Source: Morella rubra
Taxonomy: Eukaryota; Streptophyta; Magnoliopsida; Fagales; Myricaceae
Reading direction: 5' to 3'
Assembly: GCA_003952965.2 (NCBI GenBank)
Contig: CM025849.1
Coordinates: 10,101,127-10,165,126 of the forward strand
Length of the DNA: 64,000 nucleotides
This document shows, piece by piece, positions 47,757 through 59,691 of the stretch. How positions within the stretch are numbered: position 1 is the first letter of the stretch; each line of letters opens with the position of its first letter. The notes below the pieces were generated by a model, which had not been told where the DNA came from, did no database searches, and saw only the letters and a program-made list of their open reading frames with translations. Made by a program: the position numbers and the translations under genes.

Positions 47757-49090
47757 CCTGATAGACAAAACTTCATGAGTGGTTGAGAAAGAGAGAGAAA
47801 GAGAAAATGAGGCGGTGGTTAGAGTGAAGGCTGGTATTCGTATATAAATTAATAAGAGAGAGAAAATGTAGCGGCTAGAGTCTAGAGATTGCTGTTGAGG
47901 GGGCCTTGAATTTCTTGCTTTATTTATTAATTTTATTTTCTTGATTTTTCTTGTATTTATTTATTAAGTTTTTAATTTTGTGCTCTTGATTTTTTATATA
48001 TATTTATTTATATATGCATGGTTAAGGTGTAATAATTCTTTTGATAGCTATGGAAGAAAAAGACGTCTCTGGCACACATTTATTTGCTCTGTTTTTTTTT
48101 TTTTCATTTTCCTTTAGGTAAAGTGGGGAAAGACTTTCGGTGGCAGTAGGGTTTAGGACTTGGCCACCACTCCACCAATAGATCTGGAACCCAATTATTA
48201 CCTTTTTATTTATCCACTTTTATCATTAACTTTCTCCCCGTAGATGATCTACACGTTTCGAAGAAACTTACCAACTTTTGGGCAACCAGATTCTGATCGA
48301 TATGGATAATTATGAGACGCTAAGTTATATTACAAAATTTTAGTTCATTTGATAATGTCGCAAAAGTAAAATGGGAAATAAAAAAAAACATTTTTAAGAC
48401 TGCTTAAACAATAAAGAAAAGTCTTCATTTCTAGTCTTGAATTTTCACTCAAATGTCATTTTATCGATTTGAATTACAAATTTCATGATATTTAAGTGAT
48501 GTTTGGATATGAAATATTTTTAAAATTTTTACACAAATTTCAATTACTTTTTCACACCAACTTTACTATTTTTTCATTAAAAAAAACAACTACATCAAAT
48601 ATTCTTTACTCTTACCTTTTAACAAATGTCATTATTTTTTCATTAAAAAAATCCATCAAATCTTCTCTCTTCTTACTTTTTAATTAAACTCCAATAAAAA
48701 TCATTCTACAATCAAATATTCTTTAATTTTTTTACCTTTTTTTTTTTTACCAATCCCATAAAAAGTCAAATTCAAAAATTTCTCCTATAAACTCAAAATT
48801 CTTAAAATATTTTCTTGCCAAACATCACCTTAGTCTTGAAACTATCAAAATATAATGTTTGCCTTTCCTAAAATCCAGCCGTCCATATTGTTCTACATAG
48901 CCTATTTTTTTGTACATTTCAATTGTAGAATTTCTTAAAGGACTAAATGGGACGAAGTTTGTAGTTCGACGTGATAATGATATTTGGGCAATAATTGGGG
49001 GATTAAAAGTATATACTCCCGAACATTAAATAGTAGAGTTATCCTACAAGTAGAAGTGATAATTTAGGGTGTGTTATACATTTTCCAATT
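47757..49090. other. PDX1 5' flank, then AT-rich intergenic DNA
   Basis: GA-rich leader (GAGAAAGAGAGAG, about 47786-47810) upstream of the PDX1 ATG, then AT-rich non-coding sequence. No gene is recognised. Confidence 0.45.
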
Positions 49091-49612
49091 CTTTTTTTTT
49101 TTTTTAAATCAGAACATCAACTTTATTAAGAACAAAAACAAAGCTAAGACTCCAAAAACTTAAGGGATCAGTTGCAGCAAACAATCAGGAAATATCCAGA
49201 AAATGCTCAAAGGTATAGACATTCCTTTTTTTAGATGAACTCAGTGGCGGCCCAAGTGGCGGCCCAACCAGCTAATTGATGCACAACATCATTTGCCTCG
49301 CGGGGGTTGTGAGTTGACGACCAACTCTGCAGTAGTCGAATAGTTTCAAAAGAATCCGTCACAATAGAATGTATCCTCCAATCAGTGACCTCCGGAAAAT
49401 TATTAAAAGCCGAATTTACAGTCGCGGAGTCACCCTCCAGCAGAATATTACGATAGCCAAGATTATAAACTAGCTCCACTCCCAACTTCATAGCCTCTGC
49501 TTCTCCAACCATGGGTTGCACAGCATTAAGCCGAACTGTTTTATAGCCCTAAAGAGCACCCCTATGATCACGAACAAGTGCAGCTATCACAGCGAACTCT
49601 TCTCTAATTGCC
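49091..49612 (-). mobile_element. LINE 3' end (RNase H domain and poly(A)), truncated by MULE 2
   Basis: The T-tract at 49091-49106 is the reversed poly(A). The minus strand encodes an RNase H-like domain of the plant L1 type: EFAVIAALVRDHRGAL, a stop, then MVGEAEAMKLGVELVYNLGY, ILLEGDSATVNSAFN and NPREANDVVHQLAGWAA. It stops abruptly at 49612 where the second MULE begins. It is a different LINE subfamily from those at 1-11142. Confidence 0.88.
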
Positions 49613-52600
49613 GGGATTGGATTCGGTGCGAAGTTTAAATGTGCGAAGTGTGTAAAGTGAGGGTTGAGATTTTAAATGGTAAATCTAACGGTTACGAAAT
49701 AGAAGACAGCGCATTTAATGAGGAGAGCAGAGAAAAAGAAAACGGCTTGGCTAAACAGTCGGCTTGCATTTTTTCTCTTTCCATTTTTTTCCCTGCATGC
49801 CTTTTGCAACACGCAACAAGCTGCCGTGTTTACCCATTCTTTTTTCTTTTTCTTTTTTATTTTCCTGCAAATCTTCTACCTTCTACAACCTTCTACCCAT
49901 TTGCTGTCGTGTTTACCCATTTGCTGCCGTCTTCTTCAAGTGCATTAATCTTCTTCAACTTCCTCGAATTTTTTTTCTCATTTTCTCTGCAGGTGACGTC
50001 TTTATCTATTTGTTGCACCTCTTTATTAATTTGCACGTCTTCTGCAACTTCATTTGAAGTTATTTTTTATCCGTTTTCTGTTGTTCAATGCTACCATTTA
50101 TATAAGTTCTGATGATATTTCTAATTACACAGCTTTTCATGTTCGTGATTTTTGTCCGTTCCTTCTCAAGAAAACCTGCAAAACTCACCCACAAAGTACA
50201 TACAGAAGGAAAAGTGTAACTACTGTCCTTTTGTGGTTTTTGTCCATTCCTCCTCAAAATTGTCCACGATGAACACAGACTCAGGTACTCTAACTTGTCA
50301 TGTTCATGGGATATGATCTACCATTTTTTACATATAGAGTGGAGTTTATGATTAAATTGTTGTTAGTGATATATATTAAAAAATAAAAAGAAAAGAACTT
50401 TACATTTATTTCAACTTCTATGATCTTTTTTCAGGTCTATGGTGGGATGCAAATTTAGTTTCAGAATAGTGCTCAATATATAGGTATATCCATGTTTGTC
50501 TTTCCTACAATAATTATACTTTAATGTAGAAATATTTCAAGATGATACTCGTGAAAATGTTTGCACTTCAACTTCCACTATATGTTAGATACGATTATTA
50601 CATTTGCAAAATCAGCTCAGCGGACTTAGAAAATACAAATTTTGTGTAGGAACTTACTCTCTTTAGACTGAATGTCTAACTTTTACCCGCATTTGACCAC
50701 ATACAAATGCTTAAGGCCTCCTGCTTCCATAGAGATATTTTCTTCTTTGATCATAGGAGAAATATTAATATAGGATGTTGTCTATCACAGGTGAAATATT
50801 AATATAGGATGTTTTGTCAAATTTAGTAATTTAAAGTACAAATAATAAAATAAGTGATAATTAGAAAGGGATAAAGTGTATTTTTTTATCATAGAGTCAC
50901 GATGATTGATTGCTTTCTTTGCTTACCCATAGATGGGAGAAAATTCTTAAGTCTCATGATGAGTTCCTTATGCAAATGGGTACAATTGAACTAATTTTGT
51001 TGTATGTCATACGATCATCTTTTATCTTTTCGTAGATGATTCCTTCTATGCTTGTTGTAATATTTTTGTCTTTTGTTAACTATTGCTATTGAGTTTTTAT
51101 AGGTTGATAAATGGCGGAGCTATCAAGCATTAACCCAAATATAGACAGGCGAGGGTCTAGTAGTACCTCAAACCCGGAAGGTTCGTCAATTTATTTGCCT
51201 TTTGTATGGATGAATTCAGATAGATTTCATTAGTTTCATTTGTATGGTTGGATTATGTAGGTGAAATGGTTCGGGCAGACAATGGGAAAACTATAAGTAT
51301 TTGGACCTTAGAGTTTAGAGATGAGAAACATGCTTACAATTGGTACAACCATTACGCAATTAGTATTGGATTTAGTATCCAAAGGTCCAGTGGGTTTAAG
51401 AATAAAGAAAAAGGATACTATACAGTTAGAACATTCGTGTGTAGCAAAGAAGGGATGAGAAAAGAGAAACAACAGGCAGTGCCTTTAAAGAAGGAACGGC
51501 GAAATACTAGGTGTGGCTGTCTTGCAAGTTTCGCCATTTAGCGACAAGCAAGTGGAATGTATTACACATTTGATTGGTGCCCACAGCATAATCACGAATT
51601 AGCTACACCATCGAAAGTCCACTTACTTCGTTCCCATAGGCGAATCAATGAATTGCAACGTCTTGAGTGCATTGATGCAGATAGAGTAGGCATTCGCCCG
51701 AAGCTAGCACATGATTTGATGGCGGCTCAGGCTGGGGGAAAAGAGCAATTGGGATTCACTCAAATGGACTTGAAAAATTATTTGAGTAGTAAAAGAAGTA
51801 AATCAATGGATGGTGGAGTAGCAGGTGCAATTATTAATTGGTTTGGTGATCAGTACGAAAAAATTCTCAATTCTTTTTCAGAGTTATGCTAGACGACGAT
51901 GAGCATATAACTAACATATTCTGGTCTGACCACGACATGCAGAATGACTATGCACTTTTGGGGACTTTGTGTCGTTCGATACCACCTACAGGACAAACCA
52001 CGAGCATAGGCCACTGGGGGCATTTCTAGGAGTGAACCATCACAGGAACAAGTAGTGTTTGGGGCATGTTTATTGTTTGATGAGACAACTAATTCATTCA
52101 AATGGTTGTTTGAGACCTTTGTTGAGTGTATGGAAGGGAAAACACCTCAATCGCTTTTCACTGACCAAGATGCTGGGATGCTTGCTGCAATCCCTATCTC
52201 CTTGCCAAACACACATCACTTTCTTTGCGTATGGCATATTAATCAGAATGCACTAAAAAATCTTGGGCCACTGTTTGGGAACAAGAACTTTAAAAAAGAT
52301 TGGAATATGCTCCTTTTCGATAGTGATGTAGATGATTTTGACATTGCCTGGTCTAAGATGATTGAAGATCATGACCTTCAAGACAATGAGTGGTTGCAAA
52401 GGATCTATGAGAAGCGCGAGAAGTGGGCCCCAACATATGTACGAAGTGTTTTTTGCGCAGGTAAGAGGACTACACAGTTGAGTGAAAGTTTTAATGCGAC
52501 TTTGCGCAGGTACTTGAAGACAGTAATGAATATGGCCGGTTTTTTCAACATTTTCAGAAGGCAATTGATGACATGCAGTACAAGGAGCTTAAATCAAATT

Positions 52601-52884
52601 TTGATATGCAGGATAAATTACCTCTTCTAAGGACCAATGACCCACTTTGTATTCACGCGTCTCAAGTTTACACTCCAAATGTCTTTGATCTTTTTATGGA
52701 ACAGGTGGATCAGGTTTTTTTCATTACACTTGATTGTAGGAGGGAGAGTAATGGATCGGGAGAGGTCGAAGTACATTTTTGCAGCCCCAAGCCAACCCAT
52801 GACTGTGCAACAGCAAAACGACAAGTGATTACCACTATTAATGGGTTTCATCAATGTAGCTGCAAATACTTCAACTTTGTTGGT
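49613..52884 (+). mobile_element. Second FAR1-type MULE, partial (runs into assembly gap)
   Basis: Proposed left end GGGATTGGATTCGGTGCGAA resembles the first MULE's GGGTTTGGATTCAGTCCAGA. A little further in, GACAGCGCATTTAATGAGG aligns with that element's TIR segment. A transposase pseudogene follows at 51112. The right end lies in or beyond the 1000-N gap. The region 49700-51110 is non-coding leader with pyrimidine-rich stretches; near 50745-50810 GAAATATTAATATAGGATGT is repeated in tandem. Confidence 0.75.
51112..52884 (+). pseudogene. MULE transposase 2 (FAR1 DBD + MULE + start of SWIM), frameshifted
   Basis: First exon MAELSSINPNIDRRGSSSTS at 51112; after an intron, a FAR1-type DNA-binding domain (WTLEFRDEKHAYNWYNHYA, about 51301) with the zinc-binding C and H residues (CGC, then DWCPQHNHEL). 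The MULE core follows: GFTQMDLKNYL, LLFDETTNSFKWLFETF, SLFTDQDAGMLAAI, LSESFNATLRRYL. The SWIM start is FHQCSCKYFNFVG before the gap. A stop at 51538-51540 and frame changes near 51890, 51960 and 52545 break it. It is about 75% identical in protein to the copy at 44607-46254 and keeps the DNA-binding domain that one has lost. Confidence 0.9.
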
Positions 52885-53884
52885 NNNNNNNNNNNNNNNN
52901 NNNNNNNNNNNNNNNNNNNNNNNNNNNNNNNNNNNNNNNNNNNNNNNNNNNNNNNNNNNNNNNNNNNNNNNNNNNNNNNNNNNNNNNNNNNNNNNNNNNN
53001 NNNNNNNNNNNNNNNNNNNNNNNNNNNNNNNNNNNNNNNNNNNNNNNNNNNNNNNNNNNNNNNNNNNNNNNNNNNNNNNNNNNNNNNNNNNNNNNNNNNN
53101 NNNNNNNNNNNNNNNNNNNNNNNNNNNNNNNNNNNNNNNNNNNNNNNNNNNNNNNNNNNNNNNNNNNNNNNNNNNNNNNNNNNNNNNNNNNNNNNNNNNN
53201 NNNNNNNNNNNNNNNNNNNNNNNNNNNNNNNNNNNNNNNNNNNNNNNNNNNNNNNNNNNNNNNNNNNNNNNNNNNNNNNNNNNNNNNNNNNNNNNNNNNN
53301 NNNNNNNNNNNNNNNNNNNNNNNNNNNNNNNNNNNNNNNNNNNNNNNNNNNNNNNNNNNNNNNNNNNNNNNNNNNNNNNNNNNNNNNNNNNNNNNNNNNN
53401 NNNNNNNNNNNNNNNNNNNNNNNNNNNNNNNNNNNNNNNNNNNNNNNNNNNNNNNNNNNNNNNNNNNNNNNNNNNNNNNNNNNNNNNNNNNNNNNNNNNN
53501 NNNNNNNNNNNNNNNNNNNNNNNNNNNNNNNNNNNNNNNNNNNNNNNNNNNNNNNNNNNNNNNNNNNNNNNNNNNNNNNNNNNNNNNNNNNNNNNNNNNN
53601 NNNNNNNNNNNNNNNNNNNNNNNNNNNNNNNNNNNNNNNNNNNNNNNNNNNNNNNNNNNNNNNNNNNNNNNNNNNNNNNNNNNNNNNNNNNNNNNNNNNN
53701 NNNNNNNNNNNNNNNNNNNNNNNNNNNNNNNNNNNNNNNNNNNNNNNNNNNNNNNNNNNNNNNNNNNNNNNNNNNNNNNNNNNNNNNNNNNNNNNNNNNN
53801 NNNNNNNNNNNNNNNNNNNNNNNNNNNNNNNNNNNNNNNNNNNNNNNNNNNNNNNNNNNNNNNNNNNNNNNNNNNNNNNNNNNN
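52885..53884. other. Assembly gap, exactly 1000 N
   Basis: A run of 1000 N, a placeholder length. It hides the end of MULE 2 and probably the rest of the LINE at 49091. Confidence 0.99.
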
Positions 53885-55054
53885 TTTTTTCATTTTATAA
53901 TGAATAACCAAAGACTTAGTTTGGGGATCTTACTTTTCTTTTTCTTTTTCTTTTTCTTCATCTTTATAATTGATATTAACCAAGAACTTTGTTGGGAATC
54001 TCCATTTCTCGTTTGTAGACCTCAAACTGCAGAGAATAATATAATTATTATAATAAAAATAATAGCTGCGAAAGGGTAAATTGGTGGAAGCAAAAAGTTC
54101 ATGTGTTGACATTAGACAACCACTAGTGGGGAGGACACCTTTCAAAACGCTTGGTGGATTCTTTTACGTGGGTCCCAAAATATTGTTCTAGATTCCAATG
54201 GCCCGCACTATCGTAACCCATTACAGGTCCTATCTCACTATTTCTTTCCCACCATCATTTCAATTTTTTCTTTTTTCCTGTTAAGTCATATTTACATAGT
54301 TACTTATTAGCCATTCTTTTTTTTTTTTGCTCAAGAATCCGAATATAATCTAATTTCCACTCTTCCAAGCAAAACATAAAACGAATTGATCTAGTATTTT
54401 CTTTCTTAGGGAGTGGAATGTAATATAGTTAATTAATTAATGGTTAGAAATCCTGCAAAAAAATTTAGTGGAAAAAATATAGAATTATTCGTTTGAAAGT
54501 AAAAATGACATTGCCACTCAAAACTCTAGACAAATGTATTAATTTTTAAAAAATAAATCCCGTATTCATTATTTTTAACTCGTTTTGAAAAAAGAAAACC
54601 AAGGTCTTAGAACGGAAACGTTGTTGCTACAATATTTTTTACATTTTCATGAGAAATAGTGGGTGGTAGATTCTCGTAATAACTTTTTTGAAATTTATTT
54701 ACACCATCACTAATTACTAAAAAAACATATTTTTCAATTTCCTAATTTAGGTGAGCTCAAAACAAGAGAGTTCAATAGAAGGAGAGAATGAGATCAAGAT
54801 TTTCTTTAAATTCCTGCACAAACTGTATAGTGCAATTTGAATCCTGATCTTCCATATTACTCACAAATTTTTTTGAAAAAAAGATACAGAGAACTTCCTA
54901 CACTATTATTAATAAATATACACGAATAGAATACAGAGAAATCATCCAATTTTCTTGATGATTTTCCTCTGCTAAACCCTAAAATTTCAACACATAATGA
55001 TAAAATAACTATGCATAATTAACCCTTAAATCTTATTTGGAGCCTCGGGGAGTG
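53885..55054. other. Intergenic, ATL 3' flank
   Basis: AT-rich, with a (TTTTTC)n stretch at 53933-53960. No gene recognised. Confidence 0.5.
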
Positions 55055-55609
55055 TTAGGGCAAGAAGCCGTCTAGTCGCTCCTTTAATCTGTCATCGGAT
55101 CGAGGTCCACCGCATTTGTGACACTTGGCGACCACCAGGATCTGACGGCAGGACGGACAGGAGGAGTGGGAGCCCAGCCACGTCTCGATGCAGGCCACGT
55201 GGAAGGCGTGACTGCACTGAGGAAGCACGAGGATCTCCTCGCCCGGGCCGAACTCGGACAAGCAGATCGCGCACTCAGATGAGGAGAATTTTGCTGCGGA
55301 CTCGGAGGTGAAGCTGAGCTTCGGGAGGGCCTTGAGGACATTCTTCTTGAGGCCTTTGTTGGCCAGAGCAGCCGGCGGAGCAGGAGGCGGAGGCGTAGGG
55401 GGCGAAGTGGCGGTTCTGCTGGTGGAGAGGCGGCGGAGCCAGGCGCAGCGAGCTACCGCGACGAGGCCTAGGACACAGATGAGAGCGCAGAGGAGGGCTG
55501 CGAGGATCACCACGAAGTCCGAGTCGACGGTGACAGTTTCCCGAGTGTCGGATGTGGTAGTGGTGGCCGACGAGCTCACATCGCCCAGAAATCTCAACGG
55601 ACGAGTCAT
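55055..55609 (-). CDS. ATL-family RING-H2 E3 ubiquitin ligase (ATL8/ATL80-like)
   Basis: A single exon of 184 codons, ATG at 55609, intact. A transmembrane segment lies at about residues 30-54 (FVVILAALLCALICVLGLVAVA). A proline-rich stretch (about 68-82) and the GLKKNVLKALPK motif (the ATL GLD region) precede the RING-H2 finger at about 111-153. The finger reads CAIC, LPQCSHAFHVACIETWL, CPSC; it has the family's histidine pair and the tryptophan after the sixth ligand. A CHKCGG motif near the C-terminus is shared with ATL8 and ATL80. ATL proteins are intronless membrane-anchored E3 ligases acting in stress and defence responses. The gene is G+C-rich compared with its flanks. Confidence 0.95.
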   Translation of the reverse strand: MTRPLRFLGDVSSSATTTTSDTRETVTVDSDFVVILAALLCALICVLGLVAVARCAWLRRLSTSRTATSPPTPPPPAPPAALANKGLKKNVLKALPKLSFTSESAAKFSSSECAICLSEFGPGEEILVLPQCSHAFHVACIETWLGSHSSCPSCRQILVVAKCHKCGGPRSDDRLKERLDGFLP

Positions 55610-55711
55610 TTAGAGAGGGAGAAAGAGAGAGAGGGAAGAGATTGGAGTCCTGTGTGTGTTTCGTGGTTCTGTTGAAGTGTGCAACTGTAATTTTCGTACG
55701 ATTTTGAAGGG

Positions 55712-55722
55712 ATTTATATAGT
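55712..55722 (-). promoter_or_regulatory. Likely TATA box of the ATL gene
   Basis: The minus strand reads ACTATATAAATCCC, about 105 bp upstream of the ATG, a fitting distance for a plant TATA box with a short leader. Confidence 0.6.
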
Positions 55723-57331
55723 GGGGAGAATCTGTTCCTAAAGAATATGGTAGATGCGTCTTCTCTTTTATTTTCCGAATGGACTTTTTGGTCATTTTTC
55801 TGGTTCGAAACTGCACTGTGTGCGACACAACCTCGGCCCTTTCTCTTCCCAACACCACAAAAAGAGGCTCCCATACAACTCAGTAGTTTCAACTTCGTAC
55901 GTAGGGTCACACTCATCGCGCCATGAGACACGGGCGTCACCAGGAGTGGGGACTTTGGGAACTCTCGGTAGGTGAAAGGATAAGAACGCAATGTTTGCTT
56001 TTCTTCTTCCTTTTTGACTAAATAAATGGTAGGGGTCATGAGACACCTCGGGATCTCTCGGGATCTCCAGCAAGCTGTACAGATGTATCATCTATCTTGA
56101 CTAGTGGAATTTGAATTTGTTTAGCTGGTTTTTTGTTTTTTTTTTTTGGACTAGAGGAGAAATTCAGTCCGATAGACCTAGTAGAGTAAAATCTACGGTA
56201 AACCTTCGACTGTTATAGCTTCCTAAACTACAGTGATCGAGTATGTCCCACTTTGTTATGAGAGTGACTCGAGAAATTATTTGTACATAAAAAAAATTCC
56301 AACCTGAAACCTCAAAAGTAGTACCCTCTTAGGTCCCAAGTCCTGACCATCACGGCCAAGCCTTTGGGTTTGAAGCTAGTTTTTTATAGTACGAAAAGAA
56401 ATGCTGAGATCTTGATTCTAACAACTTACTAGAAACGCACCATCCACAGCTTCCATGAAAGGAGCTAGTTAAGCAAGCTTCGCAGAAGTGGGAGACAAAA
56501 GGGCACATGGGCTAGGGAGGCATGAAAACGGTGCTGTATTGGAACGTTTAAGATAGGTAAGATGTTCCATCGCAGATAATCAGCCCGATGTAGAAACTCA
56601 CATGGGCCACGTCACATACCTGGTGAACTTGTTGCAAAATCGGAGTGTTGTCACTGCTGCATTTCGACTGTCTTGACTCATGTACCGTTAAGCATCTTCT
56701 TGTTAATGAATTTGGTACAACTGGAAGGTTAAGTACGTAGCCAAATTGAAATCTGTGGAGATAACTATATCGAAGACAGTGGAGTTCCCATAGAATGAAC
56801 CAAACATACTTTTCCCTTCTCTCGGTTGCCTTGAAGTCCTAGAAGGAATGATTGCCAACACTTGAATAGCACCACATAACTACATCAATCTAGTGATGAC
56901 CCGTCTCCTAAATCCTAGCCAAGCATACCCTACATATGTCCTTTACTTAAATACACAAAATCAACCTCAATATTACTCTGAGATATAGAAAATCTCAAGG
57001 TCACCTTGCACTGTCCTTTACTAACAACACAACCGATCTTTTTTAAAGGACCTCGGTCTAAAGTCTGGGTGACAAGTAGGATCCTTCCCAGATGGGGTGG
57101 TGATTTCTCAATCTCTGAAACTGAAGCTACCATCAGAGGCTGAAACTTTGACAGCAGGAATTTAAATAAACACATAGAGGAAGAAAAGTTAAATCATTGA
57201 GGCTTATGAAAATTGCAGTTCCATCAAACAATAACTAGTGTCTTCCTGTCGGCTGTTCAACAGAATATGAGATGACATGTGGTTACGCAGGTACATTTCT
57301 CACCTCCAAAAAGTAAATGTAGCTCTGTTCC
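55723..57331. other. Intergenic between ATL and OEP21
   Basis: ATL upstream region and OEP21 3' flank. Open frames (for example 56930-57175 minus) show no recognisable domain. No transposon is identified. Confidence 0.45.
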
Positions 57332-59691
57332 TTACAAATCATATCTCACATTCCATCTACCATTAACATCAGCATTGAAGGTCCAATTGTTTTCCCTGAT
57401 CTGCAGGTATGGAACCTGAAATAAAAAGATTGGAGAAAAAAAGCAGCATGAAAAGGTAATAAATGAAACCTTAAAAATTAAGAATACATAAGGTGCAGAG
57501 GAAGAAGTGGAAATTTGTTTGAACCCAACAGTGCAAAAAATTACAACATCATAAGACATCATAAATTTGACGAATAAGAGGAGAAAAGAAAATTTTCAGC
57601 ACAATCCTCATCTTGCATTAAGAATTTTATACTAAAAGTACACTGGGAAATAGCAAACTACAAAATGGAAAATAGAAAATAGAAGATGGAAAAATATGTG
57701 AAAGATATGAAGCATAAAAGATTGAAGTGTCAAGAATCATGGGATAGCATATAGCGGTGTAGCTGAATTCTCCCTAGAATAGGCTCCAAAAAAGAAAACC
57801 ACCAATATGCATACTCGAGTTTCACTAATACCTATTTATATACCTTCTTAAGTACTTCATAGCCAAGTTTCACTCTAACATCTTGGTCCTTCTGAAAATT
57901 GAATACGCTCCAAGAAAACTCAGCAGCTCCTCTTGACTTCCTCTGTTAGAGCATAACAGGAAATGGTGTCATAAGGACTTTTTCATCACCATATATTGCT
58001 TCAGCAACAACATTGATAGGCCAAAGCAAGGTTTGGCACCATAATGGCAAAAATTTCCCCAATGCCCCAAAGAAAACACCAACCGCTTTGAATTCTTTGT
58101 CGACGTCGCATCGCCCCTTGATGTTAAAGCTTAACAGACCATTAGTTGTGACAGGAAATGACTTTTTCCCGCGTACAGTATACCATAGCATCTCACGCTT
58201 ATCATATTGCACTCCAACCCCAAGGCTTGCAGATAACTATAATTGATATTTGCCAAAAAGAAAAACAGCAATTATACTTCAATAAGCAAAGAAAAGTCTG
58301 CCATAGGTATGATCTTAAAGATAGTAATGCCAAACATGAAGTAAAAAACATACATCTGGGTAAAAGTGTCTCATCACTGCACTAAAAGAACTTGGAGCTC
58401 CAACCCTTGTATCTAGCTCGCCATGTACCTAACATACACAGAGTACAAGGGATATAAGTGAAGTACGGTCTACAACAATTTCGGTTATTGTAACAAGATA
58501 TTCATTGCAAAGCATTCCCAGAATTTCAGACAATAACAGTGACGTCAGCTTTGGTTGTATCCAAAACAAAGGCACAGGAATCCTAGTAACAAGTACGGTC
58601 TTAGACTTCCTAAAACTTTAAGACCACAGGCGGAACCAGCCAGGGGCAGTGGGGGGCCACTGCCCCAGTTGGTTCCCTCAAACATAAATTTTTTATATGT
58701 GTTTTGCCTGCACAACCCCAGCCCGCCCCCTGTGAATTGTGAATTTGATTAATGATTTGTAAATTTGTGAATAATAAAGGCTTGAATATTGATTGTGAAT
58801 TTGTTAATTTTTAGATTGAATTAGTTGATGAATTTTGTTTTATTTAGAGAATATATAAGTTTTTGATAAAAAAATTCAGCTAGTGTGCAGTTGTCTAATA
58901 CTCCTAACGTGTCTACTACTTCTAAAACGAACATTAGTTCAAAAACATCTTTTGTTTTGTTTAGTCTAAATAAAACTATTGAGAACTAAGTCATTTTGCA
59001 ACGTTTTAGCAGATACAAACTTGTAGAATCCAATTACCACCTCTCAATCTCAGCAAATAGTACATTACATGTATTTCAAAAAAAATTTAATGCTTTTAAT
59101 CCTAAATTTTCGATATTTTAACTCTAAGACACTTTTTACATTACTTAAGAAAAAAAAAAAAAATTTGTCATTTCGACTTGGGAGTTCGCCCCCTTTAAAT
59201 TAAGTCCTGGTTCCACCACTGTTAAGACACGCACACGAACATAAAGACTCGAGTGAACAAATGCAGACGCCTCATGAAAAAAACAAATGCGAACAAAGAG
59301 AAAAAGAATTGATATGAAATTGGAAAATCACGAGCCCACGGCAAAATTGAAATCTTTATACACTTACCAGAAGAAGAGAATATAGACTAGGGGAAAAACC
59401 AGAAAAACGAGAATCAGCGGAGCACACTGAAAGGAGATAAGATTATTCGGCGCGGCCTATAAATTGGTAACATTTCTAAGCTTGAACTTATGTGCCAACA
59501 TTTTCAGTGCAACAAAACACAAACGAAAGAGAGAATAACTGCAAACTTACGTTCCAACATACTCAGTGCAACCAAACACAAACGAAAAGAGAGAGTACCT
59601 GCAAGAAGGTTTTGGAGTCGATGGGGAACTTTTCCTTGGCATGGAGTCTCAGAGCTCTGGAATCCCCACCAAATCTGAGAGACGTCTCCAT
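57332..59691 (-). CDS. OEP21: Outer envelope pore protein 21 (chloroplast OEP21)
   Basis: Five exons on the minus strand: 59691-59599, 58428-58354, 58236-58084, 57942-57844 and 57415-57332; total 168 codons with stop, all phase 0 with GT-AG introns. The protein starts [20 protein letters not shown]. It includes [60 protein letters not shown], and ends [19 protein letters not shown] then RWNVRYDL. This matches OEP21, a small beta-barrel, ATP-regulated anion channel of the plastid outer membrane that passes triose phosphates and phosphate. Length agrees with the family (about 170). Intron 1 (1.17 kb) holds a hAT-type MITE. No lesion seen. Confidence 0.95.
58626..59221. mobile_element. hAT-type MITE in OEP21 intron 1 (596 bp)
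   Basis: Left end ACAGGCGGAACCAG and right end CTGGTTCCACCACTG are inverted copies. Flanking direct repeat TTAAGAC occurs at 58618-58624 and 59222-59228, with the eighth base C or A, consistent with an 8-bp hAT duplication. No ORF. A shorter relative is at 35002-35305. Confidence 0.82.

Noticed and set aside
52841..54079. Long open frames across the gap
   Set aside because: They consist almost entirely of N and carry no information.
55308..55613. Open frames antisense to or out of frame with the ATL gene
   Set aside because: They overlap an intact RING-H2 gene of clear family and exist only because the region is G+C-rich.
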